Shown here piece by piece: positions 7,745 through 16,220 of a stretch of DNA of 28,611 bases; position 1 is the first letter of the stretch; every line of letters starts with the position of its first letter. Origin of the DNA: Kiritimatiellia bacterium (GTDB taxonomy: Bacteria; Verrucomicrobiota; Kiritimatiellia; RFP12; UBA1067); assembly GCA_017405115.1 (NCBI GenBank), contig JAFRBA010000047.1, positions 1-28,611 of the forward strand. Reading direction: 5' to 3'. Position numbers and translations under genes: made by a program. The notes beneath the pieces were generated by a model. The model worked only from the letters and a program-made list of their open reading frames with translations, searched no databases and was not told the origin of the DNA.

Positions 7745-10383
7745 CGGCGAGACCCCATCCGCACCACTTTCCTAAGCCACTCGAGCTCCTCGTCGCTCTC
7801 AAGGAAATACTGCCGGAGGTTGACCCAGTTCAACATCGTCTTGCGTCCGACAGGAGCGCCAGGTGCGGTCTCGCCCGCCCAGTCGGAGAACGTCAGGAGT
7901 GCATCAGCCTTCGTCGCCGTGAAAATCACGCGGTGGAGGACCTTCAGCGGAACCATCGCTCCGCGGGACCTGAGGTACGCCCTGTTGCGCGGCGCCTTGT
8001 GGGAATACCTAAACTCGGGGATTTCCTCGCCGCCGTCGGAGACGGTCGCCCGCACTCCGAACTCCTCGGAGACGCTCCATGGCTTGTTGAAGTCGTCGAG
8101 GTCGGCCGTCACGAACTCCAGGCAGTAGACCTTGCCCGGGCGAAGCCCCTTCACACGCTGCGACAGGATGTTCGGTGCCTTCCCGGAACGGACAAAGAGG
8201 GCGACGGCGTCCCCTACGCCGTTTGAGACGTGCTGCCTGCACTGGCCTTTCTTTCCATAGCCGGGCGCAATATGCGGGATGAGCGACCCCGCCTCCGCCG
8301 AAGTGGCATTCCACCCACTGAACTTCTCGGCGAAGTCGGGGTTGACGACGTGCCCCGGCAGGTACTTGAACCCGTAGACCGCGGCAAGGTCGTCCGTACG
8401 CCCCTCGATGGCGTAGTGGCGCACGGCCTTCGCAAGCCAGCGAACGACGTCGTCGTCCGTATAGTTGAGGAACCCTGCGGCGACGCCACCGACATCGCCG
8501 TAGCCCGGGTCCGTGGCGATCCGGCGGAGGAAGTCGGAGTAGAGCACACGGATATCTGCCTCGGGACACGACCAGTCTGTCCACGACGTCGGCTCAAGCC
8601 ATGTGCCGAAGTAGTAAAGGATGTTTCGCGCGGCCGCCGGAACGGCGTTGGTCACGCTCGCCCGGAACTTGATGAAATGGTCCTCCCAGTGGTGCGCATA
8701 GACCGGGTCGGCGACTGCCGATGGATAGACCTCGGGGTAGAGCATGCCCGTCCCCCTCCCGGAATTGACGATCGCCGACACCTCGGATATCTGCGTCTGT
8801 CTGTCTGTAAACAGCTCCGAGAACGCGTCGCAGTAGAAGGTGTTTACGGCGTTTGGCGACTCGACAAGGTCCCAGACCGCCTCCGCGTAGTTGACCTTGG
8901 CTACGCGCGGTGCACCGCTGACTCCGCTCTCGTCCACCGTAATGTCGAAGCCGTCGCGGTAGCAGTCGCTGCCGCCAAGCCTCCTGCGGCATCGGTCTGG
9001 GTCGTTCCGGTCGGGGTCCGCGCACGGCAACGTGACCATGGCCTCGAGCTTAAGTCCGCGTTCCGAATAGTAGCTGTTCTCCAGATCCAGCTTCTCCGTG
9101 CCTCGACGGCGCCCGTACCAGCTGCACGTGTTGCAGAAGTCCAGGAGATATCTTTCCGTAAAGTCCGCGTGGCATTCCCATCCCGCGACATTCGACGGAG
9201 TCCTGTCCGTGCTCAGATGCGTCGACACGATCCGCGGCACAGAGCGGACGACAAGTTCACCGTCGGCAGACGCACCGGAGATTTCCAGCGTTTTCCACCC
9301 GCCGTCGAGATATCGCATTGTCTCTGTACGCCGGCCCGCGCGCGGGCGAATCAGCGGCGCATGCTGGTTCGCGAAGCGGACCGTCGCATTCGGCTGGCGC
9401 TCGGTGAAGCCAATGTACACCCACCCCCTGCGGGGGTTGAAGAACCGCAAAGGCTTCGCAAAGTCCCGCGTCCTCGCAAGCTCCGAGACGAAGTTGTTGA
9501 GGCGCCTTCCCTGCGGGCCGTTCAGCGGCTCGACAATGGTGACGGGATAGGAATTCGTCTTGGCAAAGTCCGATGCGCCCTTGGCTCGCACGCCGACCGT
9601 CATCCGGCGTCGGCCCGGCTGCAGCCGCCCGAAGGCCAGCGAACCCGTCCGGCGCACATTCATGGGACCGGTCGCCCACGTCCTTCCGTCAAGCGTCGCC
9701 GCGAACTCGCACTCCTGCGGAGCCGCCGGCAGTTCCCCGGCATAGTAGAATGCAACCCTGCCGGACTGCGAAGATATCTCTGACAGCAACGGGTCGATCG
9801 GCACGATCCGAGACGCAAGCGACTTGGGCAGCGGAGATGGATGCGCACCAGACGCCGCCTTTTCCGACAGCGGAAGGATGAACGGACTGCATATCATGAC
9901 CTCCGCCTCAGGATTCATCGTGCCAGAGATCGAATACGTGTACTTCCCGTTCTTGCTGCCGAACATCCTCACCGTCATCGAAACCTTGACCCATTCCCCT
10001 CCCGTATCGGATGGAAATTGCGCAGAATCCTGATCCCTGACCCAGCCTAAGTTCCACGTCGCCACGACGATCTTCGTCTTGAGATTCGCCGTCTTGACCC
10101 AGACGCCGAATTCGTATGGCTCATTCTCAACCAAGGCTATGGAGCTCTGCTTTAAGTACTCCATCGTCTTGAATTCGAGCTTGAGCGCATTCACGCAATG
10201 ACGCCCGGCCCCCGGCAGAAGCGTCGTGACATTTTCGGCACCATACGCAAGATCCCATCCAAGAGACCCGCCGATTCCGTCGTTCAAGAACCCCGTGTTG
10301 GAAAGAATGTTCCCCTTGGCCGCCATGCCAGGCAGCACCACCGACAACCCGACCACCAGCGCCAGGCGCAAATTCATCTTCAT
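7741..10383 (-). CDS. Large secreted protein of unknown family, possible glycosidase
   Basis: An 880-aa protein. A signal peptide (about 1-21) is followed by a jelly-roll-like region (about 24-175, NILSNTGFLNDG...) and a second at the C-terminus (about 690-840, NPDFAEKFSGW...). Both have the opening expected of CBM4/9-type carbohydrate-binding modules. The central about 400-680 has alternating strand/helix segments ending in acidic or aromatic residues: TFYCDAF (about 515-521), GMLYPEVYP (about 546-554), ILYYFGTWLEP (about 598-608) and GFLNYTDDD (about 647-655). That would suit a TIM barrel with carboxylates at strand ends, but I recognise no family. GGAGG lies 7 nt before ATG 10383. The gene starts 31 bp after the PATR gene and overlaps the GH78-like gene, so it belongs to the same pathway. 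Confidence 0.7.
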   Translation of the reverse strand: MKMNLRLALVVGLSVVLPGMAAKGNILSNTGFLNDGIGGSLGWDLAYGAENVTTLLPGAGRHCVNALKLEFKTMEYLKQSSIALVENEPYEFGVWVKTANLKTKIVVATWNLGWVRDQDSAQFPSDTGGEWVKVSMTVRMFGSKNGKYTYSISGTMNPEAEVMICSPFILPLSEKAASGAHPSPLPKSLASRIVPIDPLLSEISSQSGRVAFYYAGELPAAPQECEFAATLDGRTWATGPMNVRRTGSLAFGRLQPGRRRMTVGVRAKGASDFAKTNSYPVTIVEPLNGPQGRRLNNFVSELARTRDFAKPLRFFNPRRGWVYIGFTERQPNATVRFANQHAPLIRPRAGRRTETMRYLDGGWKTLEISGASADGELVVRSVPRIVSTHLSTDRTPSNVAGWECHADFTERYLLDFCNTCSWYGRRRGTEKLDLENSYYSERGLKLEAMVTLPCADPDRNDPDRCRRRLGGSDCYRDGFDITVDESGVSGAPRVAKVNYAEAVWDLVESPNAVNTFYCDAFSELFTDRQTQISEVSAIVNSGRGTGMLYPEVYPSAVADPVYAHHWEDHFIKFRASVTNAVPAAARNILYYFGTWLEPTSWTDWSCPEADIRVLYSDFLRRIATDPGYGDVGGVAAGFLNYTDDDVVRWLAKAVRHYAIEGRTDDLAAVYGFKYLPGHVVNPDFAEKFSGWNATSAEAGSLIPHIAPGYGKKGQCRQHVSNGVGDAVALFVRSGKAPNILSQRVKGLRPGKVYCLEFVTADLDDFNKPWSVSEEFGVRATVSDGGEEIPEFRYSHKAPRNRAYLRSRGAMVPLKVLHRVIFTATKADALLTFSDWAGETAPGAPVGRKTMLNWVNLRQYFLESDEELEWLRKVVRMGSRR

Positions 10384-10414
10384 AATCGTCCCTCCGTAAA
10401 GAAAGTTTGGCCCG

Positions 10415-13279
10415 TCATCGGGCAATCAAAGTAAGTCCGCCGCCGCGGACATGAAGGACGCCGGCGCCCGTAATGCAGCTCAGCTTGTTGGGAACCGTGC
10501 CATCTAGAGAGCCGTAGTCGCCAGAACCAAGCCTTTCCCCGCCTACTGTCAGCGAGCCCACAGTCTGACGCCTATCCTGCGGCAGCGCCAGTTTCCCCCC
10601 GGTTTCAATCACGACATCGACCATCTTGTCGAATGGCCGGGCCGGCGACGCCAAAGTCAGCGTCGCCCCCGCACGGATGACAACCCCCGTACAACCGCGC
10701 CAGACAGCATTCTCCAGCATTGCCAGCTCGCCCTCGGCCACATCGAGAGTGCCGGTGGCGGCAATCTCGCGGTTCAGCGCGAAAAGCTTCGCGCCCTTCT
10801 TGCAGAGCGACAATTCGCCGCCTATTTTCGTCAGGGCGTTCGTCTGCGCTGCGGCCGCTTGATTGAAGGTCAACGTCGCAGGTCCAGACCGCGAGACAAT
10901 CTCGCCTCCGTTGCAGACTCCCAGGTCGCCGACCTCCACGTCATGCCCGGACAGGTCCATGAGCGCAGCCGAACCTGCGTAGCAGCGAACTGTCGGCAAG
11001 TTGGCGAATACATTGTCTGCCTCTATCGTGAGCCGTCCGTATTCGCGAAGCTCGATTATGGTCAACGTATTCCCCGACACCCGGAGGCGGATCTGCGGAT
11101 TTGCGAGATACAGGTAGTACATGTTCATAGGTTCTCCGCAGACTTCCAATTCGCTGCTAATGCCAAACGGCGCAAAATAGCCGCCCGTCGCCGTCAGCCC
11201 CCCGGCAAAGACCAGACACGACCCGTTCCCCAGCACAAAACGGCTGTCGGAAGTCGCCCTGACATTGCGAGTAAAGACGTTCGTCACGCCGGCTTCAAGG
11301 CGTATCCCGCCTTCGGCGAATTTCGATTTAACCTCGACCTTGCGTTCAACGACGCCGCTGCAGGCCAGCCTCAGCTGTGCGTTGCCAGCATTCTGGTCGA
11401 CGATGACCGTCCCATCGTCCGAGGCTCGACCAAGGCAATTCGTACTGCCTACCAGCCTGAGAACGCCCTCCGACACCTTCAAGTCGCCGCAAAGCGCATT
11501 GTCACCGGAAAGCTCGAGCATCCCCGCCCCGGACTTCGTCAGAGTAATCGCTCCGCCCTGGCATGCGACCGCATCGGATACGGATAGCAGAGACCCTGCC
11601 CCGATCGACCACGTCTGGTCGACGTTCAGCGCCAGCGGAACTGCAATAGAGTTCGTCAGCGCAGTTCCCTGAGCGATGCCCGCGTTGCGCAGAGTCAGGT
11701 TGCCTCCGGCAGCGGCCGTCAATGCAAACTCATTGGCCGCAGTTCCACCAAACACAATCCCCTTCCAGTAGTCGTCTCCAGTCACCATCGCCGCCTGGCC
11801 GCCCTGGGCGAACGTCGCGACCAGCGAACCGTCGAACAGGTTCGGGCATGCCCCGCCCCAGTTCGATGCCAGAGCTTCAGACGCGTCGGGCGCGCCCTCT
11901 CCAGTCCATGTCATCGCTACGGACGGCTTCTCTGCGTCAAGCACGAAAAGCTTGCAGCCGATGATTGTCGCCTGGCAGTTCTCGGAATCGTAGACCCTGC
12001 CGGGCTGAAGAGGCTCACCGTCCACGGTTAGCGAATTAACGCGAAGGACTGTGCCGGCCGGAAAGATCAACCGCGAGTTTGACTCCAGCACAAAGTCGAC
12101 GGCCGAGTCCGTCAGCGGCGCGGCACCCGTCGCCACTTCGAATGTCGCGCCGGCCGCCACTTCAACGCGACGGACGCCTGACAGGGACGCCGCCGCAGTG
12201 GAGTCGACGAGGAACCGGCCGCCGGCAACCTCGACGGCGGGGACGGACTTGAACGTGGCCGTCCCTCCGACGCGCAACGTGCCGTTGGACACCACGAGCC
12301 GTCCGGTCGTCTTGTGCTCGCGATCCAGAAAAGCCTGCGTATAGTCGTCGGTCGGCGCCCAGAGGATTGTCAGGTCGCCGCGGGTGCAGGAATACGTCTC
12401 GGCATTGTCCGTGCCCACAAGCAGCAGGCTGGCCGTGTTCGTCGTGCTGATGTAGTCCACGTCCTTCGACGGCTTCTCGCTGGAAATGCGGTTGGCAACC
12501 TGGTTGTAGCCGTTGAGGTAATAGCTTGAATTGCTTTCCCACTCGCAGTAGTAGTGGTTCCACGTAAGCACGCCATTCGCCGAAAGGGCGTTCTCGCATC
12601 CGCACGAAATGTTGGCCAGCGCTATGTCGGACGTCTGCCACTCGTTCCCGCCGGCGTTGAAGACGTAGTTGCAGCGGGAGACCGTATCCTTGAAGAGGAT
12701 GCTCTTGAACTTCACCGTGTTGTTGAAGTACATTTTCCCAGACGTCCCCATCTCGGCCGACGACCTTACCGGCGTGTTCTGCCCGTTGATCGCGCCGTTG
12801 AAGACGGCGTCGCTGAATCCACCAAGCCAGAACGTCATCCACCCGGGCAGGGTGATTGTGCCGTTGAATACCGTCGTGCCCCCCGCGCTCGCCCCGCGTC
12901 CAGGCGACAGACGGGCGTTGTTGCCGGTGAAGTCGAGGGCGTTGTCGATCGTGCAGAATCGCTTGACGTCCAAGCTGCCCGACAGCGAGATCTTCGCCCC
13001 CTTGAGGTGGACCGACTCCGAGCCGATGATCAGCATGTTGCCGATCGAAATGTTCGCGGGGACTGTGATCTCGGCGGCGACGACGTCGTTTGAAATCGTC
13101 ACAGTGTCACCGTTGCCGCCGACGGGCTTTGTCCCTCCCGCCCAGTGGGCGGCATCGTCCCAGCTGCCACTGCCGCTGTCGCCGATCCACAAACACGAAT
13201 TGCCGCCGAACGCAGCTAGGCCGCCACAGCCGACATAAAGTACTACGTACGCACACCTGACCATCATTCGAGTTCTCAT
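10415..13279 (-). CDS. Secreted protein with passenger-associated (PATR) repeat
   Basis: A 954-aa protein with a signal peptide (about 1-23) and almost no further hydrophobic segments. It is Gly/Thr/Val-rich beta-helix-like sequence. A stretch near 579-610 (LTKSGAGMLELSGDN, then GDLKVSEGVLRL) fits the autotransporter-associated beta-strand repeat. There are two comparable modules, each opening with a W.G...W/A.NW motif (about 30-50 and 457-475) and closing with SLTV.GE.L..G.Y/V..S (about 418-431 and 911-923). No outer-membrane barrel or sorting helix is visible at the C-terminus (GVLHVRGGGLTLIAR). ATG 13279 has GGAAG 8 nt upstream. As first gene of the operon it could bind substrate or coat the cell surface. 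Role inferred only. Confidence 0.72.
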   Translation of the reverse strand: MRTRMMVRCAYVVLYVGCGGLAAFGGNSCLWIGDSGSGSWDDAAHWAGGTKPVGGNGDTVTISNDVVAAEITVPANISIGNMLIIGSESVHLKGAKISLSGSLDVKRFCTIDNALDFTGNNARLSPGRGASAGGTTVFNGTITLPGWMTFWLGGFSDAVFNGAINGQNTPVRSSAEMGTSGKMYFNNTVKFKSILFKDTVSRCNYVFNAGGNEWQTSDIALANISCGCENALSANGVLTWNHYYCEWESNSSYYLNGYNQVANRISSEKPSKDVDYISTTNTASLLLVGTDNAETYSCTRGDLTILWAPTDDYTQAFLDREHKTTGRLVVSNGTLRVGGTATFKSVPAVEVAGGRFLVDSTAAASLSGVRRVEVAAGATFEVATGAAPLTDSAVDFVLESNSRLIFPAGTVLRVNSLTVDGEPLQPGRVYDSENCQATIIGCKLFVLDAEKPSVAMTWTGEGAPDASEALASNWGGACPNLFDGSLVATFAQGGQAAMVTGDDYWKGIVFGGTAANEFALTAAAGGNLTLRNAGIAQGTALTNSIAVPLALNVDQTWSIGAGSLLSVSDAVACQGGAITLTKSGAGMLELSGDNALCGDLKVSEGVLRLVGSTNCLGRASDDGTVIVDQNAGNAQLRLACSGVVERKVEVKSKFAEGGIRLEAGVTNVFTRNVRATSDSRFVLGNGSCLVFAGGLTATGGYFAPFGISSELEVCGEPMNMYYLYLANPQIRLRVSGNTLTIIELREYGRLTIEADNVFANLPTVRCYAGSAALMDLSGHDVEVGDLGVCNGGEIVSRSGPATLTFNQAAAAQTNALTKIGGELSLCKKGAKLFALNREIAATGTLDVAEGELAMLENAVWRGCTGVVIRAGATLTLASPARPFDKMVDVVIETGGKLALPQDRRQTVGSLTVGGERLGSGDYGSLDGTVPNKLSCITGAGVLHVRGGGLTLIAR

Positions 13280-13325
13280 TTCATTGACTTCCACTCCCTT
13301 CTCTGGTTTGCAGTTTTTCGCGTCT

Positions 13326-13354
13326 ATTCTACAAAAGACTCGGCCTCCTCTCAA
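13326..13354 (-). promoter_or_regulatory. Sigma-70 promoter of the carbohydrate operon
   Basis: Minus strand TTGAGA (13349-13354), 17 bp, TAGAAT (13326-13331). The leader to ATG 13279 would be about 40 nt. The -35 touches the palindrome at 13354-13373, the position expected for an activator site. Confidence 0.6.
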
Positions 13355-13373
13355 CCCCCACCACAGTGGGGGT
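13354..13373. promoter_or_regulatory. Palindromic operator candidate between divergent units
   Basis: ACCCCCAC-CACA-GTGGGGGT is a perfect 8-bp inverted repeat with a 4-bp centre. It sits between the leftward glycosidase operon and the rightward sensor-regulator pair, directly upstream of the leftward -35. It is the natural candidate binding site for the LuxR-type regulator at 15465. A hairpin in RNA is the alternative, but no transcript is expected here. Confidence 0.5.
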
Positions 13374-13392
13374 GTCTCTGCGCGCGAAATAT

Positions 13393-15468
13393 ATGATAAA
13401 ATTTACAGTGATGATATGCATGCCAGCTTTGATCCTTGCGTCTCTGACCGTCACAAACGTCCTCGGACTCCTAGACATCATCCAGCACGGGACGGCGGAC
13501 GCCGAGTTCCGCCTTGAGGGGAACGTGACGGTCTCCTCTGGACTGAGGTACTTTATCCTCGACGACTCGACAGGTGCCGTCGAGATATTCCAGGGAGCGG
13601 AGGCTAATGACGCGCAACCGCCGGTCCGCGGCGACCGCGTACACGTTGAAGGCAAGACCTTCCACCACAACGACGGATCGACAATCCCCATATTCTACAA
13701 ACTCAGCATCCTGTCGCACAGTCCTCCTCCGCCGCCCCTCGCAGTGAGGATATCCGACCTAAAGGCGGGCAAACACGACAACAAGCTCGTATCGACGCAC
13801 GGCACCGTCAAAGACGTCTTTCGCGACGAAATCGACCATGAATGGCACTACCTCGTACTCGAACACGAGAAGTCCTCCATCTACGCCGCAGTCCACGACC
13901 CCCTGTCTACCAACGACCTTCTGCGCCTGGCGAACGCCGACATAGGACTCGTCGGGACATGCCTCCATCACACATGCGGTAGCCGGCGACTTCTCGACAG
14001 GGTACTCGCCGTTCTGTCACCAGAGGACATCTCGATGCTCAAGCCTGCGCCCAAAGACCCCTTCGACATGCCTGCTCTCGACGACCTGAACGGGCATGGC
14101 CCTAAGGACATCATTGTCGCCGGTCGACACAGCTGCATCGGACATGTTCTCTGCCTCTACGGCAATAACATCCTGCTTGAAGACACCAACAAGCTTGTTC
14201 ATGTTGTCTCGCTAGTCAGTGAAAGACTACCACGACCGGGAATGCGGATAAAGGCAGTCGGGCTCCCTGCCACAGACCTTTATCAAATCAACTTGACAAG
14301 TGCAATATGGAAGGAAGCGCCGGGGGAGACAAAGCGTCCAGACCAGCCCCAGGATGTTTCCTCGAGGGAACTCCTGTCCGACATGCATGGAAATCGGGTG
14401 CTCAAACCCTTCTACCACGGACGACTTCTCCGACTGACAGGAACCGTTCAAGACCTGGCAGAAGCCCGATCCGGAATAATCGTCCTGAAATCCGACGACG
14501 TCATGCTGCCGATCGATGTGAGCGCAAACAGGGGCGCCATCGGCAAGGCCCCCGCGTTCAGCGACATCGAGGTCACTGGCGTGTGCGTCCTCGAAACGGC
14601 CAACTGGCATTCCTATGCACGATTTCCACATGCAACCAGGCTGTTTATCGTTCCCAGGACAGAGGCGGACATCCGAGTCGTCCATGCACCGCCATGGTGG
14701 ACGGCGGGGCGGCTCTGCGGCGTGATAGGAGCGCTTGCCGCCGCGCTTGTAGCTATATTCATATGGAACGTGACGCTCCGCAAGCTGGCGGACAGGAAAG
14801 GCCGCGAGCTCATGCGCACCAAGCTCCGGCAGGAGAAGGCCGTCCTCAAGACGGAGGAGCGCACGCGGCTCGCCGTCGAGCTGCACGACTCCGTCGCGCA
14901 GATGCTGACGGGCATATCAATGGAGATAGAGGCGGCAAGGGGATTCGGCGAAGAGGCGTCCCCGAAGATGCTGGCCCACATCGACATCGCCGCGAAGGCG
15001 CTGAAGTCATGCCGCGACGAACTCAGGAACTGCCTCTGGGACCTCCGCAGCAAGGCACTGGAGGAGACGGACATGACGAAGGCCGTGCTGCGGACGCTCC
15101 AGCCCCACGTGAACGACTCGCGGCTCTCCGTGAAGCTGGACGTGCCGAGGACCGCCCTTTCCGACAACACCGCGCATGTGCTACTGCGAATCGTCCGCGA
15201 ACTCGTCAGCAACGCGCTCCGCCACAGCGGCGCAACGCGAATCGAAGTCACTGGTCGGCTCGACGGAGACTGCATCACATGCTCGGTCGCGGACAACGGC
15301 GGGGGCTTCGACCCCGACATGTGCCCGGGCGTCGCGCAGGGACATTTCGGCCTCACGGGAATCCGCGAACGGCTCGACCAGCTTCACGGCAGAATGACGA
15401 TAGACAGCCGCCCCGGCGCTGGGACGGCCATCGCGATCTCAATCCCGAAGACGGAAGACACGAAATGA
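13393..15468 (+). CDS. NarL-family sensor histidine kinase with OB-like sensor region
   Basis: A 691-aa membrane kinase. An N-terminal signal-anchor (about 1-26) precedes about 400 extracytoplasmic residues, then a membrane helix (about 440-460), a short coil, a HisKA_3 dimerisation domain with ERTRLAVELHDSVAQ (phospho-His about 498) and a GHKL ATPase domain (RELVSNALRH, DNGGGFDP, GLTGIRERL). The sensor part contains repeats of strand patterns such as LEGNVTVSSGLRYFILDD with VRGDRVHVEG, and LTGTVQDLAEARSGIIVLKSDD. These look like tandem OB folds, unlike PAS, Cache or Y_Y_Y sensors. Its stop overlaps the regulator start (ATGA). Divergence from the glycosidase operon suggests it senses a breakdown product of that glycan. 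The start is uncertain: ATG 13393 keeps the positive head, ATG 13411 is the alternative. Confidence 0.88.
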   Translation: MIKFTVMICMPALILASLTVTNVLGLLDIIQHGTADAEFRLEGNVTVSSGLRYFILDDSTGAVEIFQGAEANDAQPPVRGDRVHVEGKTFHHNDGSTIPIFYKLSILSHSPPPPPLAVRISDLKAGKHDNKLVSTHGTVKDVFRDEIDHEWHYLVLEHEKSSIYAAVHDPLSTNDLLRLANADIGLVGTCLHHTCGSRRLLDRVLAVLSPEDISMLKPAPKDPFDMPALDDLNGHGPKDIIVAGRHSCIGHVLCLYGNNILLEDTNKLVHVVSLVSERLPRPGMRIKAVGLPATDLYQINLTSAIWKEAPGETKRPDQPQDVSSRELLSDMHGNRVLKPFYHGRLLRLTGTVQDLAEARSGIIVLKSDDVMLPIDVSANRGAIGKAPAFSDIEVTGVCVLETANWHSYARFPHATRLFIVPRTEADIRVVHAPPWWTAGRLCGVIGALAAALVAIFIWNVTLRKLADRKGRELMRTKLRQEKAVLKTEERTRLAVELHDSVAQMLTGISMEIEAARGFGEEASPKMLAHIDIAAKALKSCRDELRNCLWDLRSKALEETDMTKAVLRTLQPHVNDSRLSVKLDVPRTALSDNTAHVLLRIVRELVSNALRHSGATRIEVTGRLDGDCITCSVADNGGGFDPDMCPGVAQGHFGLTGIRERLDQLHGRMTIDSRPGAGTAIAISIPKTEDTK
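13394..13402 (+). promoter_or_regulatory. Possible extended -10 of the sensor kinase gene
   Basis: TGATAAAAT has a TG extension and hexamer TAAAAT. An in-frame ATG at 13411 follows after 8 nt. The call is weak: if it is used, the ATG at 13393 cannot be the start, and the sensor would lose its Lys-containing head. Confidence 0.3.
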
Positions 15469-16088
15469 CCGGCAAGATCAAGGTTCTGATAGTGGACGAC
15501 CACGCGATCCTCAGAATGGGGCTCACCGCGCTCCTGAACTCCAAGAAGGACATCGAAGTCGTCGGCGACGCGGCAAACGGCCCTGCCGGAATACGCAAGG
15601 CGCTCAAGCTTAAGCCCGACGTCGTCATAATGGACCTCGCAATGCCTGACATGGACGGTGCCGAGACCACCCGGCAGATGCTGGCGAAGGTGCCTGACTC
15701 CAAGGTCATGATCCTTACGACTTTCGGCACGGCCGACGGCATATCGCACGCGCTTGGCGCCGGCGCACTCGGCGCCGTGATGAAGAACGTGGAATTCACC
15801 GAGCTGGTGGACGCCATCCGCACCATCGCCGGCGGAGGGCGCTACGTCTCACCCGAAATCGAACGCATACTCGAGGCCGACCCGCCGATCCCCGCGCTCT
15901 CGCCACGCCAGGCGGAAATACTCTCGTCGCTTGTGAGAGGTCTCTCGAACATCGACATCGCCAGCCAGCTCGGCATCAGCCTCGACATGGTGAAGGAGCA
16001 CACGACCTCGCTCTTCGCGAAGCTCGGCGTCGCAAACCGCACGGAGGCCGTGGCCATCGCAATGCGGAAACACCTCGTTCAATCCTGA
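15465..16088 (+). CDS. LuxR/NarL-type response regulator
   Basis: A 207-aa protein. The receiver domain (about 4-120) has Asp11-Asp12, phospho-acceptor Asp57 (VVIMDLAMPDMDG), Thr85/86 and Lys107. A LuxR helix-turn-helix (about 143-200) reads LSPRQAEIL, GLSNIDIASQLGIS and VKEHTTSLFAKLG. It is the cognate partner of the kinase, with starts and stops overlapped by ATGA. It should bind DNA as a dimer when phosphorylated; the palindrome at 13354-13373 is the best nearby target. Its stop faces the leftward tRNA gene, and only a weak hairpin without T-run (16090-16103) lies between them. Confidence 0.93.
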   Translation: MTGKIKVLIVDDHAILRMGLTALLNSKKDIEVVGDAANGPAGIRKALKLKPDVVIMDLAMPDMDGAETTRQMLAKVPDSKVMILTTFGTADGISHALGAGALGAVMKNVEFTELVDAIRTIAGGGRYVSPEIERILEADPPIPALSPRQAEILSSLVRGLSNIDIASQLGISLDMVKEHTTSLFAKLGVANRTEAVAIAMRKHLVQS

Positions 16089-16114
16089 ACTCCGTCGGCG
16101 GAGAAATTGGCGTT

Positions 16115-16198
16115 TGGTGCACCTGGTGGGACTTGAACCCACACGCCTTGCGGCACTGGAACCTAAATCCAGCGTGTCTGCCGTTCCACCACAGGTGC
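16115..16198 (-). tRNA. tRNA-Leu (anticodon UAG), CCA encoded
   Basis: An 84-nt cloverleaf. Acceptor GCACCTG pairs with CAGGTGC, discriminator A, CCA in the gene. The anticodon stem CTGGA/TCCAG holds loop TTTAGGT, anticodon UAG. A long variable arm (GCCGCAAGGC) marks a class II tRNA. The T arm GTGGG-TTCAAGT-CCCAC is perfect. It lies 22 bp after dnaJ on the same strand and could be processed from that transcript. Confidence 0.95.
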
Positions 16199-16220
16199 CT
16201 TTCCCGCTAGCACATCGACG

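Noticed and set aside
8230..9783. 517-codon plus-strand frame opposite the secreted 880-aa gene
   Set aside because: Arg/Val-rich antisense shadow with no motif, signal or ribosome site; common in GC-rich DNA.
13354..13373. Palindrome read as an intrinsic terminator
   Set aside because: It lies upstream of both divergent transcripts and has no T-run, so an operator is the better explanation.
14307..16088. A 593-codon frame covering kinase and regulator
   Set aside because: Its first two thirds read the kinase gene out of frame (Arg/Pro-rich nonsense); only the part from 15465 is real and is reported as the response regulator.
16090..16103. CTCCG-TCGG-CGGAG hairpin between regulator and tRNA as terminator
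   Set aside because: The stem is 5 bp and no T-run follows on either strand; too weak to call.
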